64,000 nt of DNA from Fusobacterium_C necrophorum_A (GCF_004134945.1 NZ_SBAP01000007.1:1-64000), one strand, 5' to 3'; positions 44,953 to 52,838 are shown, counted from the first letter of the stretch. A program made the numbers and translations. The notes: generated by a model from the sequence alone, not told the origin.

Positions 44953-44978
44953 GTTGCAGCCTCCTTTTCTCATTCCTG

Positions 44979-45005
44979 TTAGCACTCATTATCATAGAGT
45001 GCTAA
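44979..45005. promoter_or_regulatory. CIRCE operator of hrcA-grpE-dnaK
   Basis: TTAGCACTC (44979-44987), 9-nt spacer, GAGTGCTAA (44997-45005). The arms are identical to those of the CIRCE upstream of dnaJ (29660-29686); only the spacers differ. Confidence 0.97.
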
Positions 45006-45016
45006 TCTATGTTTAT

Positions 45017-45045
45017 AAGATACAATATGAAACGCAATTTGTCAA
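45017..45045 (-). promoter_or_regulatory. Promoter of hrcA-grpE-dnaK
   Basis: Minus strand: TTGACA (45040-45045), 17-nt spacer, TATCTT (45017-45022); CIRCE follows 11 nt downstream, the same geometry as at dnaJ. Confidence 0.85.
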
Positions 45046-45084
45046 TCTTTTTTTGAAAAGAAATCAAAATAGTAAAAGAAAAAA

Positions 45085-45122
45085 GAATTTCAGAGATTGT
45101 ATTTCCAATATCTCTAAAATTC
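45085..45122 (-). terminator. Terminator after the DUF3990 gene pair
   Basis: Minus strand GAATTTTAGAGATATTGG, a short loop and CAATCTCTGAAATTC are followed by TTTTTTC. A copy of the dispersed GTGTGGATGGAGAG element lies just upstream (45141-45172). Confidence 0.75.
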
Positions 45123-45173
45123 TTTTAAATATGTTATATTCTTCTCTCCATCCACACCCTTTGAGAAAAAACT

Positions 45174-45629
45174 TTATTCAATCACCCCATACAGAAAAGT
45201 ATTTAAAATATTCTGCGGAGCATCGTAATAAAAGCTGCTGTTATAATCATCTATTAAATCACTCACAAAAGAATTGTATGCCTCCAGCAAAGCTTCTATC
45301 ACATCCATTTGTTTCTCCTTGGCAATTCCTAAAATCAACCTTTTATAAACTTTCCCAATATCCCAATGACTGGGAACTGCATATTTTGCTCTTCCTACAT
45401 TGTCAAACTTTCCCTCTGAAATCTTCGCTTCCAGAATAAAATCATCACTTACTCTGTCAATATTGTCGCTATGATAGACATCCGCTAAATCATAAATTTT
45501 GTACAAACGTTCCTTTCCTAGAGTATTCACAACATCAGCTCTTTTATTTTTTGTTTTTCTGGCAATATAATCAATGAGGCTACAAGTGAAAAAAAGGTCA
45601 TTCTCTTTTTGAGGTTCTCGTCCTATCAT
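45174..45629 (-). CDS. Partner protein of the DUF3990 gene (DUF3791-like N terminus), unknown function
   Basis: A 151-residue protein overlapping the DUF3990 gene by 4 nt. The N-terminal half (NDLFFTCSLIDYIARKTKNK, then LGKERLYKIYDLADVYHSDN) has the look of the small DUF3791 proteins encoded next to DUF3990 genes. The C-terminal half (VPSHWDIGKVYKRLILGIAK and following) is a helical region ending FLYGVIE. No signal peptide or membrane helix is present, so it is cytoplasmic. The coupled two-gene layout resembles toxin-antitoxin modules and this would be the antitoxin or accessory half. The role is inferred from context only. Confidence 0.55.
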   Translation of the reverse strand: MIGREPQKENDLFFTCSLIDYIARKTKNKRADVVNTLGKERLYKIYDLADVYHSDNIDRVSDDFILEAKISEGKFDNVGRAKYAVPSHWDIGKVYKRLILGIAKEKQMDVIEALLEAYNSFVSDLIDDYNSSFYYDAPQNILNTFLYGVIE

Positions 45630-46090
45630 TTCTCCACCTCCTCAGCCCGTATAAATTCTAAACATTCCAATGCATTTGCGGAACAAAAATTAATCTGATG
45701 CGTAGGATATTTGAACTTCGCCATCATCCAAAACTGCTCTCTTGTAATACTTCCTTCCACATAATCCGCTATAAAATTATAAATCTGGTCATTCGCCATA
45801 GCACCAATAACAATATCATAAGGATGCGGGTTCCCTTGTCGACAATGAACAATAAAATCAAGCCACTCCTCTGTCATTTCAGAAAATTCCTTGATATTCA
45901 GCCCTTCTTTTATTCTAACAGTATAAACGGAGATTGTGGGAGTAGAATATCTCTTTGCCCACCTTTCCGCTTGTTCTCGAATAAGAGTGCAATAAAAACC
46001 TACCCCAAAATCTTTCGCATTTTTTCCCTTTAAGATTTTTGGCTCTTCTATAGAAGTATAACTTCCATGATATACTGTCATCTTTCCCAT
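45626..46090 (-). CDS. DUF3990 family protein (possible ADP-ribosyltransferase-like toxin)
   Basis: A 154-residue protein with the DUF3990 hallmark: VYHGSYTSIEEPKI (about 5-18), then KDFGVGFYCTLIREQAERWA (about 26-45). The spacing of an early YHGS, a GFY turn and QAExWA helix resembles the ART fold, where the His and Tyr bind NAD. A later FCSANALECLEFI motif (about 133-145) is conserved in the family as well. It begins behind AGGAGGTTTCA only 13 nt after the MORN-repeat gene and overlaps its partner by 4 nt. The enzymatic role is a hypothesis; no NAD-binding proof exists in the sequence. Confidence 0.65.
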   Translation of the reverse strand: MGKMTVYHGSYTSIEEPKILKGKNAKDFGVGFYCTLIREQAERWAKRYSTPTISVYTVRIKEGLNIKEFSEMTEEWLDFIVHCRQGNPHPYDIVIGAMANDQIYNFIADYVEGSITREQFWMMAKFKYPTHQINFCSANALECLEFIRAEEVEK

Positions 46091-46102
46091 TGAAACCTCC
46101 TA

Positions 46103-46849
46103 CTATCCCCATGTTTCTTTCAAGAGCTTTCCATTTCGATATTCCAGAGTGCTTTCCAAACTTCCGTCTTCATTGTATTTTTTCCAAATGCCGTCTTTTC
46201 GAAAATTCATATATTTTCCGGTTTCTAATAAATTTCCATTTTCCCAATACAATTTCCAAATGCCTGTTCCATTGTTAAAAATGCTTTTATGAATAATGCT
46301 TCCATCCTTTGCAAAACATACGACTCCTGTAATTCTGCCTTTGTCATACATCACTTCCGCCTTGGGAGTTCCATTTTCATAATAAGACAGCTGACTTCCA
46401 TGCAATTTTCCGGCTTGATATTGTTCCAACAGAACTTGTGTCCCATTTTGAGAATACCAAGAACTTTCTCCATCCAATTTTCCATTTTTATATGTTTCAA
46501 TGTATTGAATCCAATCTCCCATAAAAAGAGCAAATACTCCCGTGAATGGAGTATCTTCTCCTTGTCGATAAATCACTCCGTTTCGATTATCTTGCTCGGA
46601 AATATCCACAAACTGAGAGCTGTCTTTTTGAGAAATATTTTTACTGTAGTTCGGAGTTTCCGACATGATCGGAGTATATTTCTTTTCCTCCGACAGCTTG
46701 GAACTATTTTTTTCCACGTTGGAAGTTTTTTGAGCTTTTTCTCCTAAAATGTTATCGGACAGTTCTGACAGAGGGGTAACTTCTCGAATTTCTCCAAACA
46801 GATAAAAGCTCAGGATAAAAAATATTCCTATATATTGTTTCATTTTCAT
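46103..46849 (-). CDS. Exported MORN-repeat (YwqK-like) protein
   Basis: A 248-residue protein. The signal peptide (about 1-19, IGIFFILSFYLFGEI) is followed by a low-complexity linker. At least five MORN_2 repeats of the YxNGxxxGxxxxYxxNGxxxxE type then follow (YKNGKLDGESSWYSQNGTQ, YQAGKLHGSQLSYYENGTP, YMNFRKDGIWKKYNEDGSL). MORN_2 proteins are often labelled YwqK-family antitoxins because of the YwqJ/YwqK pair in Bacillus, but this one is exported and the label is not proof. It lies between guaB and the DUF3990 pair with 10-13 nt gaps, so these genes share a transcript. Confidence 0.8.
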   Translation of the reverse strand: MKMKQYIGIFFILSFYLFGEIREVTPLSELSDNILGEKAQKTSNVEKNSSKLSEEKKYTPIMSETPNYSKNISQKDSSQFVDISEQDNRNGVIYRQGEDTPFTGVFALFMGDWIQYIETYKNGKLDGESSWYSQNGTQVLLEQYQAGKLHGSQLSYYENGTPKAEVMYDKGRITGVVCFAKDGSIIHKSIFNNGTGIWKLYWENGNLLETGKYMNFRKDGIWKKYNEDGSLESTLEYRNGKLLKETWG

Positions 46850-46859
46850 TTTGTTTCTC

Positions 46860-48320
46860 CTATTTTGAATAGTTTGGAGCTTCCTTTGTAATCGTAATAT
46901 CATGTGGATGACTTTCCAATAATCCCGCTCCTGTGATTTTCATAAATCTTCCCTCTACTTGTAAACTTTCGATGGTAGGAGTTCCACAATAGCCCATTCC
47001 TGCTCGAATTCCTCCGCAAAGTTGAAATACCACATCTTTTACTGCCCCTTTGTAAGCAATTCTTCCTTCAATTCCTTCCGGAACCAATTTTTGACTGTCC
47101 GTTTCCGTTTGGAAATATCGGTCTTTCGATCCCCTTTTCATAGCAGCAATGGATCCCATTCCCACATAACTTTTAAATTTCTTTCCTTCCAATAAAATTT
47201 CTTCTCCGGGAGCTTCTTTCGTCCCTGCTAAAAGTCCTCCCAACATGACACAATCCGCTCCTGCCGCTAGAGCTTTTACAATATCTCCGGAAAGTTTAAT
47301 TCCTCCATCTGCAATAACGCCAATTCCTTTGTCCTTGCAATATTCATAAACATCGTTTACCGCCGTTAATTGAGGAACTCCAACTCCTGCAACCACACGA
47401 GTGGTACAAATAGAACCCGGTCCGATTCCCACTTTAACAGCATTGACTCCTGCTTCTATTAAATCTTTTGCAGCTTCTGCCGTCACAATATTTCCTCCAA
47501 TCAAATCCAATTCCGGAAAAGCATTTCGGATTTGACGAACCATTTCAATGACTCCTTTGGAATGTCCGTGAGCGGAATCCACTGTAATAATATCCACTCC
47601 CGCCTCTACCAAAGCTCTTACTCTCTCTAAGGTATCCGGTCCGATTCCTACCGCTGCCCCGCATCGTAAGGTTCCTTTTGCATCCTTACAAGCATTCGGA
47701 TATTGAATAATATTATCAATATCTTTAATGGTAATCAAGCCTTTCAAATATCCTTCTTCATCTGTAATCGGCAATTTTTCAATTCGATTTGCCAATAACA
47801 CTTCTTTTGCCTCATCCAAAGTCGTTCCCACAGGAGCCGTAATCAGTTTTTCTTTGGTCATGATATCCCCAACCAATTGATTCATATCCTTTCGATATTT
47901 AATATCACGGTTGGTTATAATTCCAATCAATTTTCCATCTTCTTCAATAACAGGAAGTCCGGAAATCTTATATCTTCTCATAATTTCTTCCGCTTGCATT
48001 ACTGTGCTTTCTTGATTTAAAGTAATCGGATTGGTAATCATTCCGCTTTCAGATCGCTTTACTCGATCCACTTCCGCCGCTTGCTCTTCAATCGGCATAT
48101 TCTTATGAATAAATCCGATTCCTCCTTGTCTTGCTAAAGCAATTGCTAAATCCGATTCGGTTACCGTGTCCATAGCGGCACTTAAAATAGGCACATTCAA
48201 GGTAATTTTTTGGGTCAACCTTGCTTTTAAGCTTACTTGGTGAGGCAGCACTTCCGAACGGGCCGGAACCAATAATACATCATCAAAAGTAATCGCTTCT
48301 TTCAAAATTTTACCATTCAT
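46860..48320 (-). CDS. guaB: Inosine-5'-monophosphate dehydrogenase
   Basis: A 486-residue IMPDH that oxidises IMP to XMP, the committed step of GMP synthesis. It begins EAITFDDVLLVPARSEVLP. A tandem CBS domain follows (about 90-205, with SGLPVIEEDGKLIGIITNRD). The catalytic (beta/alpha)8 barrel carries the catalytic Cys loop GIGPGSICTTRVVAGVGVPQ (about 296-315) and the flap GSKDRYFQTE (about 400). The C-terminal GRVAYKG-type segment is GRIAYKGAVKDV. The ATG at 48320 or an adjacent TTG at 48323 can serve as start behind AGGAGG. It follows mscS by about 20 nt. Confidence 0.98.
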   Translation of the reverse strand: MNGKILKEAITFDDVLLVPARSEVLPHQVSLKARLTQKITLNVPILSAAMDTVTESDLAIALARQGGIGFIHKNMPIEEQAAEVDRVKRSESGMITNPITLNQESTVMQAEEIMRRYKISGLPVIEEDGKLIGIITNRDIKYRKDMNQLVGDIMTKEKLITAPVGTTLDEAKEVLLANRIEKLPITDEEGYLKGLITIKDIDNIIQYPNACKDAKGTLRCGAAVGIGPDTLERVRALVEAGVDIITVDSAHGHSKGVIEMVRQIRNAFPELDLIGGNIVTAEAAKDLIEAGVNAVKVGIGPGSICTTRVVAGVGVPQLTAVNDVYEYCKDKGIGVIADGGIKLSGDIVKALAAGADCVMLGGLLAGTKEAPGEEILLEGKKFKSYVGMGSIAAMKRGSKDRYFQTETDSQKLVPEGIEGRIAYKGAVKDVVFQLCGGIRAGMGYCGTPTIESLQVEGRFMKITGAGLLESHPHDITITKEAPNYSK

Positions 48321-48341
48321 CAATTTCTTTTCCTCCTGTTT

Positions 48342-49157
48342 TTATTTAGTATAAATATCTAATTTATTATATGGTATTTGAATTCCTCGTTTGTAGAATT
48401 CTTTTCGAACCGTTTCATTAAAATCAAACATCGTATCCCAATAATCCTCCTGTAAGGTCCATACTCGAAACATATAGTCGAGAGAACTTGCATTTTGCTT
48501 TTTCAAACGAATGCTAATCGGTTTATCTTTCAGCACCTTGGGATGAGATTCCGCAATTTCTTGCAATACGGCAATAACTTCGTCGACATCGTCATCATAA
48601 GAAGCCGAATAAGTCAAATCCAATCTTCTTTCCGGATTGGTGGAATAGTTGATAATATATCCGTTCGCCAATTGACTGTTAGGGATAATTACCACTTGAT
48701 TATTTACCGTGACTAAGGTCGTGTATAAAATACGAATGGATTGAACCGTCCCTTCCTGCCCGGCGGCAGTTGCGATATAGTCTCCTTTCGTAAACTGCTT
48801 GAAGAATAAAATCAGGACTCCTCCTGCCAAATTGGCCAAACTTCCCTGCAAAGCTAAGCCCACTGCCAGTCCGGCAGTTCCTAAGACTGCCATTAAAGAG
48901 GTTGCTTTCACTCCTAAAATTCCCACTGCACTGAAAAATAAAATGATATAGCCCAGAGTGGATACCAAAGATTCTACAAAGCTGATTAGTAATTCTTCAA
49001 ATCCTCGCTTTACCATGATTTTATCCAAAAAATGAATAAAATATCTCACTATTTTGGGAAAAATAATAATCAGGGCTAATAGACCGACCCCCTTCAAAAA
49101 CAAATAAGGTAAAAGGTCCGTCAACATCTTTGTCAGTTCTAAAAAAATTTGGTTCAT
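48342..49157 (-). CDS. mscS: Small-conductance mechanosensitive channel MscS
   Basis: A 271-residue MscS-family channel that opens under membrane tension to release osmolytes. It has three N-terminal hydrophobic helices. TM3 is the Gly/Ala-rich pore (AVLGTAGLAVGLALQGSLAN, then AGGVLILFFKQFTKGDYI, about 90-130). The beta domain follows (EGTVQSIRILYTTLVTVNNQ, IPNSQLANGYIINYS) and a C-terminal alpha/beta domain. It probably heads the mscS-guaB-MORN-DUF3990 transcript; a TATAAT lies at 49197-49202 on the minus strand with a poor -35 box. Confidence 0.95.
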   Translation of the reverse strand: MNQIFLELTKMLTDLLPYLFLKGVGLLALIIIFPKIVRYFIHFLDKIMVKRGFEELLISFVESLVSTLGYIILFFSAVGILGVKATSLMAVLGTAGLAVGLALQGSLANLAGGVLILFFKQFTKGDYIATAAGQEGTVQSIRILYTTLVTVNNQVVIIPNSQLANGYIINYSTNPERRLDLTYSASYDDDVDEVIAVLQEIAESHPKVLKDKPISIRLKKQNASSLDYMFRVWTLQEDYWDTMFDFNETVRKEFYKRGIQIPYNKLDIYTK

Positions 49158-49196
49158 CTATCTTTCCTCTCTATATCTTTTTTTATTTTGTCTTAT

Positions 49197-49202
49197 ATTA
49201 TA
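49197..49202 (-). promoter_or_regulatory. Possible -10 box of mscS
   Basis: Minus strand TGTTATAATATAAG, 40 nt before the mscS ATG; the -35 region (GGTAAA at 17 nt) is weak. The 251-nt gap to the cold-shock gene otherwise holds only the divergent csp promoter. Confidence 0.45.
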
Positions 49203-49336
49203 ACATATTCCGTTAGATTTTACCTAAACATATTTCATTTCCTATTTACAAACTTTCTTTTCTTTCTATTTTAACACTCTTTCCCTAGAATTTCTAATAT
49301 TATTTTCATTTTTCCGACACATTCATGAGAAACTAC

Positions 49337-49365
49337 TTGTTTTTTATAAAATAGTATAGTATAAT
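49337..49365 (+). promoter_or_regulatory. Promoter of the cold-shock gene
   Basis: TTGTTT (49337-49342), 17-nt spacer, TATAAT (49360-49365), followed by a leader of about 40 nt and TTGGAGG before the ATG. Confidence 0.75.
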
Positions 49366-49408
49366 GGGTATTATTGTTTATTTTTTATATTATTTGGAGG
49401 TTTTTTAA

Positions 49409-49612
49409 ATGCTAAAGGGTACAGTGAAATGGTTTAATAACGAAAAAGGATTTGGATTTATTACCGGAGAAGATACGGTAGATTATTTTGTACATTTTTC
49501 AGGAATTGCAGGAGAAGGCTTTAAAAGCTTAGAAGAGGGAGAAGCTGTTACCTTTGAAGTCAGCGAAGGAAAAAAAGGACCTATGGCAACGGAAGTTACC
49601 AAAGTAAAATAA
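49409..49612 (+). CDS. Cold shock protein (CspA family)
   Basis: A 67-residue single cold-shock domain. RNP1 is KGFGFIT (with GTVKWFNNEKGFGFITGED, residues 3-21) and RNP2 is YFVHFSGI (about 26-33), which bind single-stranded RNA or DNA. It begins MLKGTVKWFNNEKGF and ends PMATEVTKVK, the exact length of the family. It may melt RNA secondary structure during growth or cold. Monocistronic, between its own promoter and a clear terminator. Confidence 0.97.
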   Translation: MLKGTVKWFNNEKGFGFITGEDTVDYFVHFSGIAGEGFKSLEEGEAVTFEVSEGKKGPMATEVTKVK

Positions 49613-49625
49613 AATATAACATTTC

Positions 49626-49656
49626 AGGCAGCTTCTTGTGAAACTGCCTTTTTTTA
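49626..49656 (+). terminator. Terminator after the cold-shock gene
   Basis: AGGCAG-CTTCTTGTGAA-A-CTGCCT hairpin (49626-49649) followed by a run of seven or eight T. Confidence 0.9.
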
Positions 49657-49714
49657 TCAATTATACCGGAATACTCACAATGTTAGTCGTAAGAAAGCTA
49701 AGAAGGAGAAAGTT

Positions 49715-50227
49715 ATGAAAAAAAGAATTGTTCATTTAGGAGACAGTATTGTTGCTTGGAATCAAAATAGTCCCTATCAAATATTTGCCATTCCCGGACA
49801 CACCAGCTTAGACATGTATTGGACTCTCCAAAACTATCCGGACCTTTCGGGAGAACTTGTCATTTTTTCGTTAGGAATCAATGATATTTTGTATCATTAC
49901 CCGAAAGAGAAAAGTTTTGAAACAATACAAATTCTGCTCCAAATTTTAAAAAAACGTTTTCATCATATTTTAATCACTTCTTTGCTTCCTACAGACTCAA
50001 CTGTAGAAAATATCTCCATTCAAGAGTATAATCTCTTTTTAAAAAAACAGGGCTTTCCTTTTCTAGATATGTATTCCCATTTTTTGGATGAAAAAAAAGA
50101 AAGAATTGCTCCACAGTATACCACGGACGGAACGCATCTTTCTCATATCGGCTATGCCTTATTTAATTCTTGGGTAAATGAGTGTGTAACCAATCTTTTC
50201 CCTCTACCATACGAGCCACTAACATAG
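49715..50227 (+). CDS. SGNH/GDSL-family hydrolase
   Basis: A 170-residue esterase/acetylhydrolase-like protein. Block I is RIVHLGDSIVAWN (catalytic Ser11 in GDS). The Gly of block II is not clear. Block III is FSLGINDILY (about 54-63, with the GxND Asn). Block V is TTDGTHLSHIGYALF (about 134-148), holding the catalytic Asp and His. No signal peptide is seen, so it is likely cytoplasmic. The substrate is unknown; family members deacylate lipids, sugars or peptidoglycan. Its 3' end overlaps the convergent symporter gene by 65 nt. Confidence 0.9.
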   Translation: MKKRIVHLGDSIVAWNQNSPYQIFAIPGHTSLDMYWTLQNYPDLSGELVIFSLGINDILYHYPKEKSFETIQILLQILKKRFHHILITSLLPTDSTVENISIQEYNLFLKKQGFPFLDMYSHFLDEKKERIAPQYTTDGTHLSHIGYALFNSWVNECVTNLFPLPYEPLT

Positions 50228-51413
50228 AGGCAATCGTATCTCCTGAGGCATTGAGTGCTGTAGCGGGAGGATCCACCAAAAATCCTATTGTAGCAATCAA
50301 AGGAAAAGCTTCCGGAGGAAATCCGAATAAAGAAACAATCAACATTTCTCCTACCAAGCCCCCTCCCGGAGCTCCTGATAAAACAAAAGCGGCTAAAATG
50401 GAAACCACCACAGATAGAAAATAGGTTTCTATTCCTGTAAACGGAGTTTGAAAGATTCCAAAAAGAAAACTGATCTTTACAATGGAAGACAATACGGAGC
50501 CGTCCATATGCATGGTTGCTCCCATTGGTAACACCAAATCGGAAATATCTTTAGGAACTCCGATTTTCTTACAAGTTTCCATATTTACGGGTAGAGTTGC
50601 CATAGAACTCTGTGTGGCAAAGGCGGTAAGTGCCGGACTGTAAATATATCGAAACATCTGTCGAAGTCCCTCTTTGCCTCCGGCTAAAAAAGCATAGCAT
50701 GGAAAAGCGGTAAAGAAATAAAGAACACAAAGAGGATAATAAATCAATAAAGTTCTCCCGTAATCTCCGATTAAATCAGATCCGAATTCTCCAATCAAAC
50801 TTGCAAAATAAGCTCCCAATCCAATCGGAGCATACCACATAATCACATTGATTAACTTCATCATAATATCATTTAAATGATTCAGAACCTTTCCAACAGG
50901 ACTTTCCTGTCCTCCGGAGTGACTGACACAAAAACCGAACAAAGTTGCAAAAATAATCAGAGGCAACATATTTCGCCGACTTAATAAATTTACAAAATCA
51001 GGTACCGTGAAAGAAGATACCAACAAATCAGCTGCCGACTTTGCCTCCCCGATCGGAGTACTTTGCAACGCAATTTTGGTTCCGACCGCAGGAGGAAACA
51101 ATTTTACAGCAATAAAGACATATACGGAAGCAATCAAACCGGTTCCAATGAAGGTAAAAACTGTAGAAAGCAATATTTTTCTCAATCTGCTCATATTTGC
51201 CATATTCCCTACCGCTGTGGCAATTGAAACAAAAACCATGGGAACGACTGCCGTGAACATTAAGTTCAGAAAAATATCTCCCAAAGGCTTCAACACTTTA
51301 GATTTTTCCGGAAAAAATACCCCAAATAAAGTTCCAAAAATGATTCCTAACAATAAAATTACAGGAAAACTTAATCTTGTTTTCTTATTCTCTGCTGCTA
51401 TTTCTTTTATCAT
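50163..51413 (-). CDS. Dicarboxylate/amino acid:cation symporter (DAACS family)
   Basis: A 416-residue sodium- or proton-coupled transporter of the GltP/SstT/DctA group. It has eight hydrophobic helices and the two re-entrant hairpins. The HP1 serine motif appears in AFATQSSMATLPVNME (about 270-285), the TM7 motif is MGATMHMDGS (about 304-313), and the HP2 region is ALNASGDTIASMLVAR (about 384-400). It imports glutamate, aspartate, serine or a C4-dicarboxylate; the exact substrate is not readable. The start is the ATG at 51413 after AAGGAGATAGAAAAG. It follows folA by 23 nt. Confidence 0.95.
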   Translation of the reverse strand: MIKEIAAENKKTRLSFPVILLLGIIFGTLFGVFFPEKSKVLKPLGDIFLNLMFTAVVPMVFVSIATAVGNMANMSRLRKILLSTVFTFIGTGLIASVYVFIAVKLFPPAVGTKIALQSTPIGEAKSAADLLVSSFTVPDFVNLLSRRNMLPLIIFATLFGFCVSHSGGQESPVGKVLNHLNDIMMKLINVIMWYAPIGLGAYFASLIGEFGSDLIGDYGRTLLIYYPLCVLYFFTAFPCYAFLAGGKEGLRQMFRYIYSPALTAFATQSSMATLPVNMETCKKIGVPKDISDLVLPMGATMHMDGSVLSSIVKISFLFGIFQTPFTGIETYFLSVVVSILAAFVLSGAPGGGLVGEMLIVSLFGFPPEAFPLIATIGFLVDPPATALNASGDTIASMLVARMVEGKDWLHTHLPKN

Positions 51414-51436
51414 CTTTTCTATCTCCTTATTTCTTC

Positions 51437-51928
51437 TTAACATTCTTTCTTTTTTTCATAGATATAGGCAATAAAATCTTCATATTCCGTCTCTTTCACA
51501 ACTTCATATCCCAATTCCTCCAAGTTTGGAAAATATAGAGGATTTTTCGCTTCCCCTACTGCAACATGAGCTTTTAATTTGGATAGATATACCTGTGCAA
51601 TCGGATAATGCTCTAAATAGTACTGATAAATTGTCGCTCCTCCACACAAAAACACATTCTTCTCCGGATACCGCTTTAAAATTTCATCAATATTACTGTC
51701 CATAGTCAAAACAAGGACTTCTCTTGTTTTTCTCATTAAATCAATCGGAACAAACTTTGCCGTATTTTCTCCAAATAAAGTTACCTGTCCTGTGGTAATG
51801 GATTTATAATATAGCAACTCTTCTTTGGAATGCCAAAGCAAGCCGTTTCCGCTTGGAACCTTGTCTCCGATAATATTATTTTCTCCAACACAAACAATCA
51901 TTTTCAATCTTTTATACTTTTTTTGCAT
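51437..51928 (-). CDS. folA: Dihydrofolate reductase
   Basis: A 163-residue DHFR that reduces dihydrofolate to tetrahydrofolate with NADPH, needed for dTMP and purine synthesis. Recognisable parts are the N-terminal IVCVGENNIIGDKV (about 11-24), the active-site region NGLLWHSKEELLYYKSIT (about 28-45, with an acidic residue in the usual Asp/Glu position), FGENTAKFVPI (the GRKT-like nucleotide-binding turn, here GENT) and VFLCGGATIYQYYL (about 87-100). It is shorter in motif identity than typical DHFR but complete. The ATG at 51928 follows AGGAAAG. It has its own promoter and starts downstream of the membrane DCD-like gene. Confidence 0.9.
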   Translation of the reverse strand: MQKKYKRLKMIVCVGENNIIGDKVPSGNGLLWHSKEELLYYKSITTGQVTLFGENTAKFVPIDLMRKTREVLVLTMDSNIDEILKRYPEKNVFLCGGATIYQYYLEHYPIAQVYLSKLKAHVAVGEAKNPLYFPNLEELGYEVVKETEYEDFIAYIYEKKKEC

Positions 51929-51965
51929 AAACTTTCCTCACTTTTTTATTTCAAACATTTATTTT

Positions 51966-51994
51966 ATTATAGCATATTTTTTTCTATCTCTAAA
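51966..51994 (-). promoter_or_regulatory. Promoter of folA
   Basis: Minus strand: TTTAGA (51989-51994), 17-nt spacer, TATAAT (51966-51971). Confidence 0.7.
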
Positions 51995-51998
51995 ATAA

Positions 51999-52025
51999 AA
52001 TCAGCTCCTAGACTAGGAGCTGATT
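51999..52025 (-). terminator. Terminator after the membrane DCD-like gene
   Basis: AATCAGCTCCTAG and CTAGGAGCTGATT form a 13-bp perfect inverted repeat; on the minus strand it runs into TTTTATTTTAG. It separates the DCD-like gene from folA. Confidence 0.85.
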
Positions 52026-52043
52026 CTAAGTCTTTTTACACAT

Positions 52044-52838
52044 TTATAAAGAAATATAAAAATTATTATTAAAATAGAATATGAATACTATTCCAAGAAA
52101 AGCAATCAAAAAAGAAATGTATGTTTGCATTTTTTTATTGGTAAAAATAAACATGGAAGAAATTCCAAAAAGTGCTGCAATCATGGTAATGGTTGAAAGC
52201 GTAACCAATAACATATCAAAGCCGTGAATAGAACGAGAAAACAGAGTCATTACAAAAGAAATAATTGCTGTAAATACTCCCATCAAAGCTATGATAACAG
52301 TATATATTCTGCTCTCTAAATCTTTTAAATCGGTATATTTCTTTTCTATTTTTTTACTTTTGTATTCTCTATCATAACTAGATAACCCCATAAAAGAAAA
52401 TTCCTTTGTAAAAGCTCCTTCATATCCTTTTTCTACTTGGTTGATTCTTTCAAACATAATTTGAGCTATCTTATCTTTCTTGGATAATGTAATTTCATCA
52501 GAAGAAATATTCTTTATTCTCAAAAAAATTCGTGTATAATGCCCGGGTTGATAGATAGGGGCAACAACTTCCAAACCTTGTCGAATTCTCGAATTTTTTT
52601 CTGTTACTATTCCGATTAAATCGAAAGGTAATTTTATAATTTCAGTTACTCCAATAAAAATAATATCTTCCGGTTGCAGCTGAATGGAATCGAGCTCTAG
52701 CTCTTTTCCTCCCTGATAAAAAGAATCAATCGACAAATCATAAGAAACTACTCCAAGATGGCTTATATCAAATGGAAATATTAACGAATTATCCAAGGAT
52801 TCTTGTAATTTTTTTATTTCATGCCCATTTAGTTTCAT
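52044..52838 (-). CDS. dCTP deaminase/dUTPase-fold protein with C-terminal transmembrane domain
   Basis: A 264-residue protein of two parts. Residues about 1-140 have the trimeric dUTPase/DCD fold: SYDLSIDSF (about 32-40), EKNSRIRQGLEVVAPIYQPG (80-99) and KKDKIAQIMFERI (120-132). Compared by eye with E. coli DCD, Arg86 matches the conserved Arg115. The residues at the catalytic Asp128 and Glu138 positions appear to be Gln97 and Arg107. Three hydrophobic helices follow (about 179-200, 209-231, 240-256). It looks like a membrane-tethered, probably non-catalytic nucleotide-binding protein. It is monocistronic between a strong promoter and a terminator. The role is unknown; sensing or effector functions are guesses. 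Confidence 0.75.
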   Translation of the reverse strand: MKLNGHEIKKLQESLDNSLIFPFDISHLGVVSYDLSIDSFYQGGKELELDSIQLQPEDIIFIGVTEIIKLPFDLIGIVTEKNSRIRQGLEVVAPIYQPGHYTRIFLRIKNISSDEITLSKKDKIAQIMFERINQVEKGYEGAFTKEFSFMGLSSYDREYKSKKIEKKYTDLKDLESRIYTVIIALMGVFTAIISFVMTLFSRSIHGFDMLLVTLSTITMIAALFGISSMFIFTNKKMQTYISFLIAFLGIVFIFYFNNNFYISL

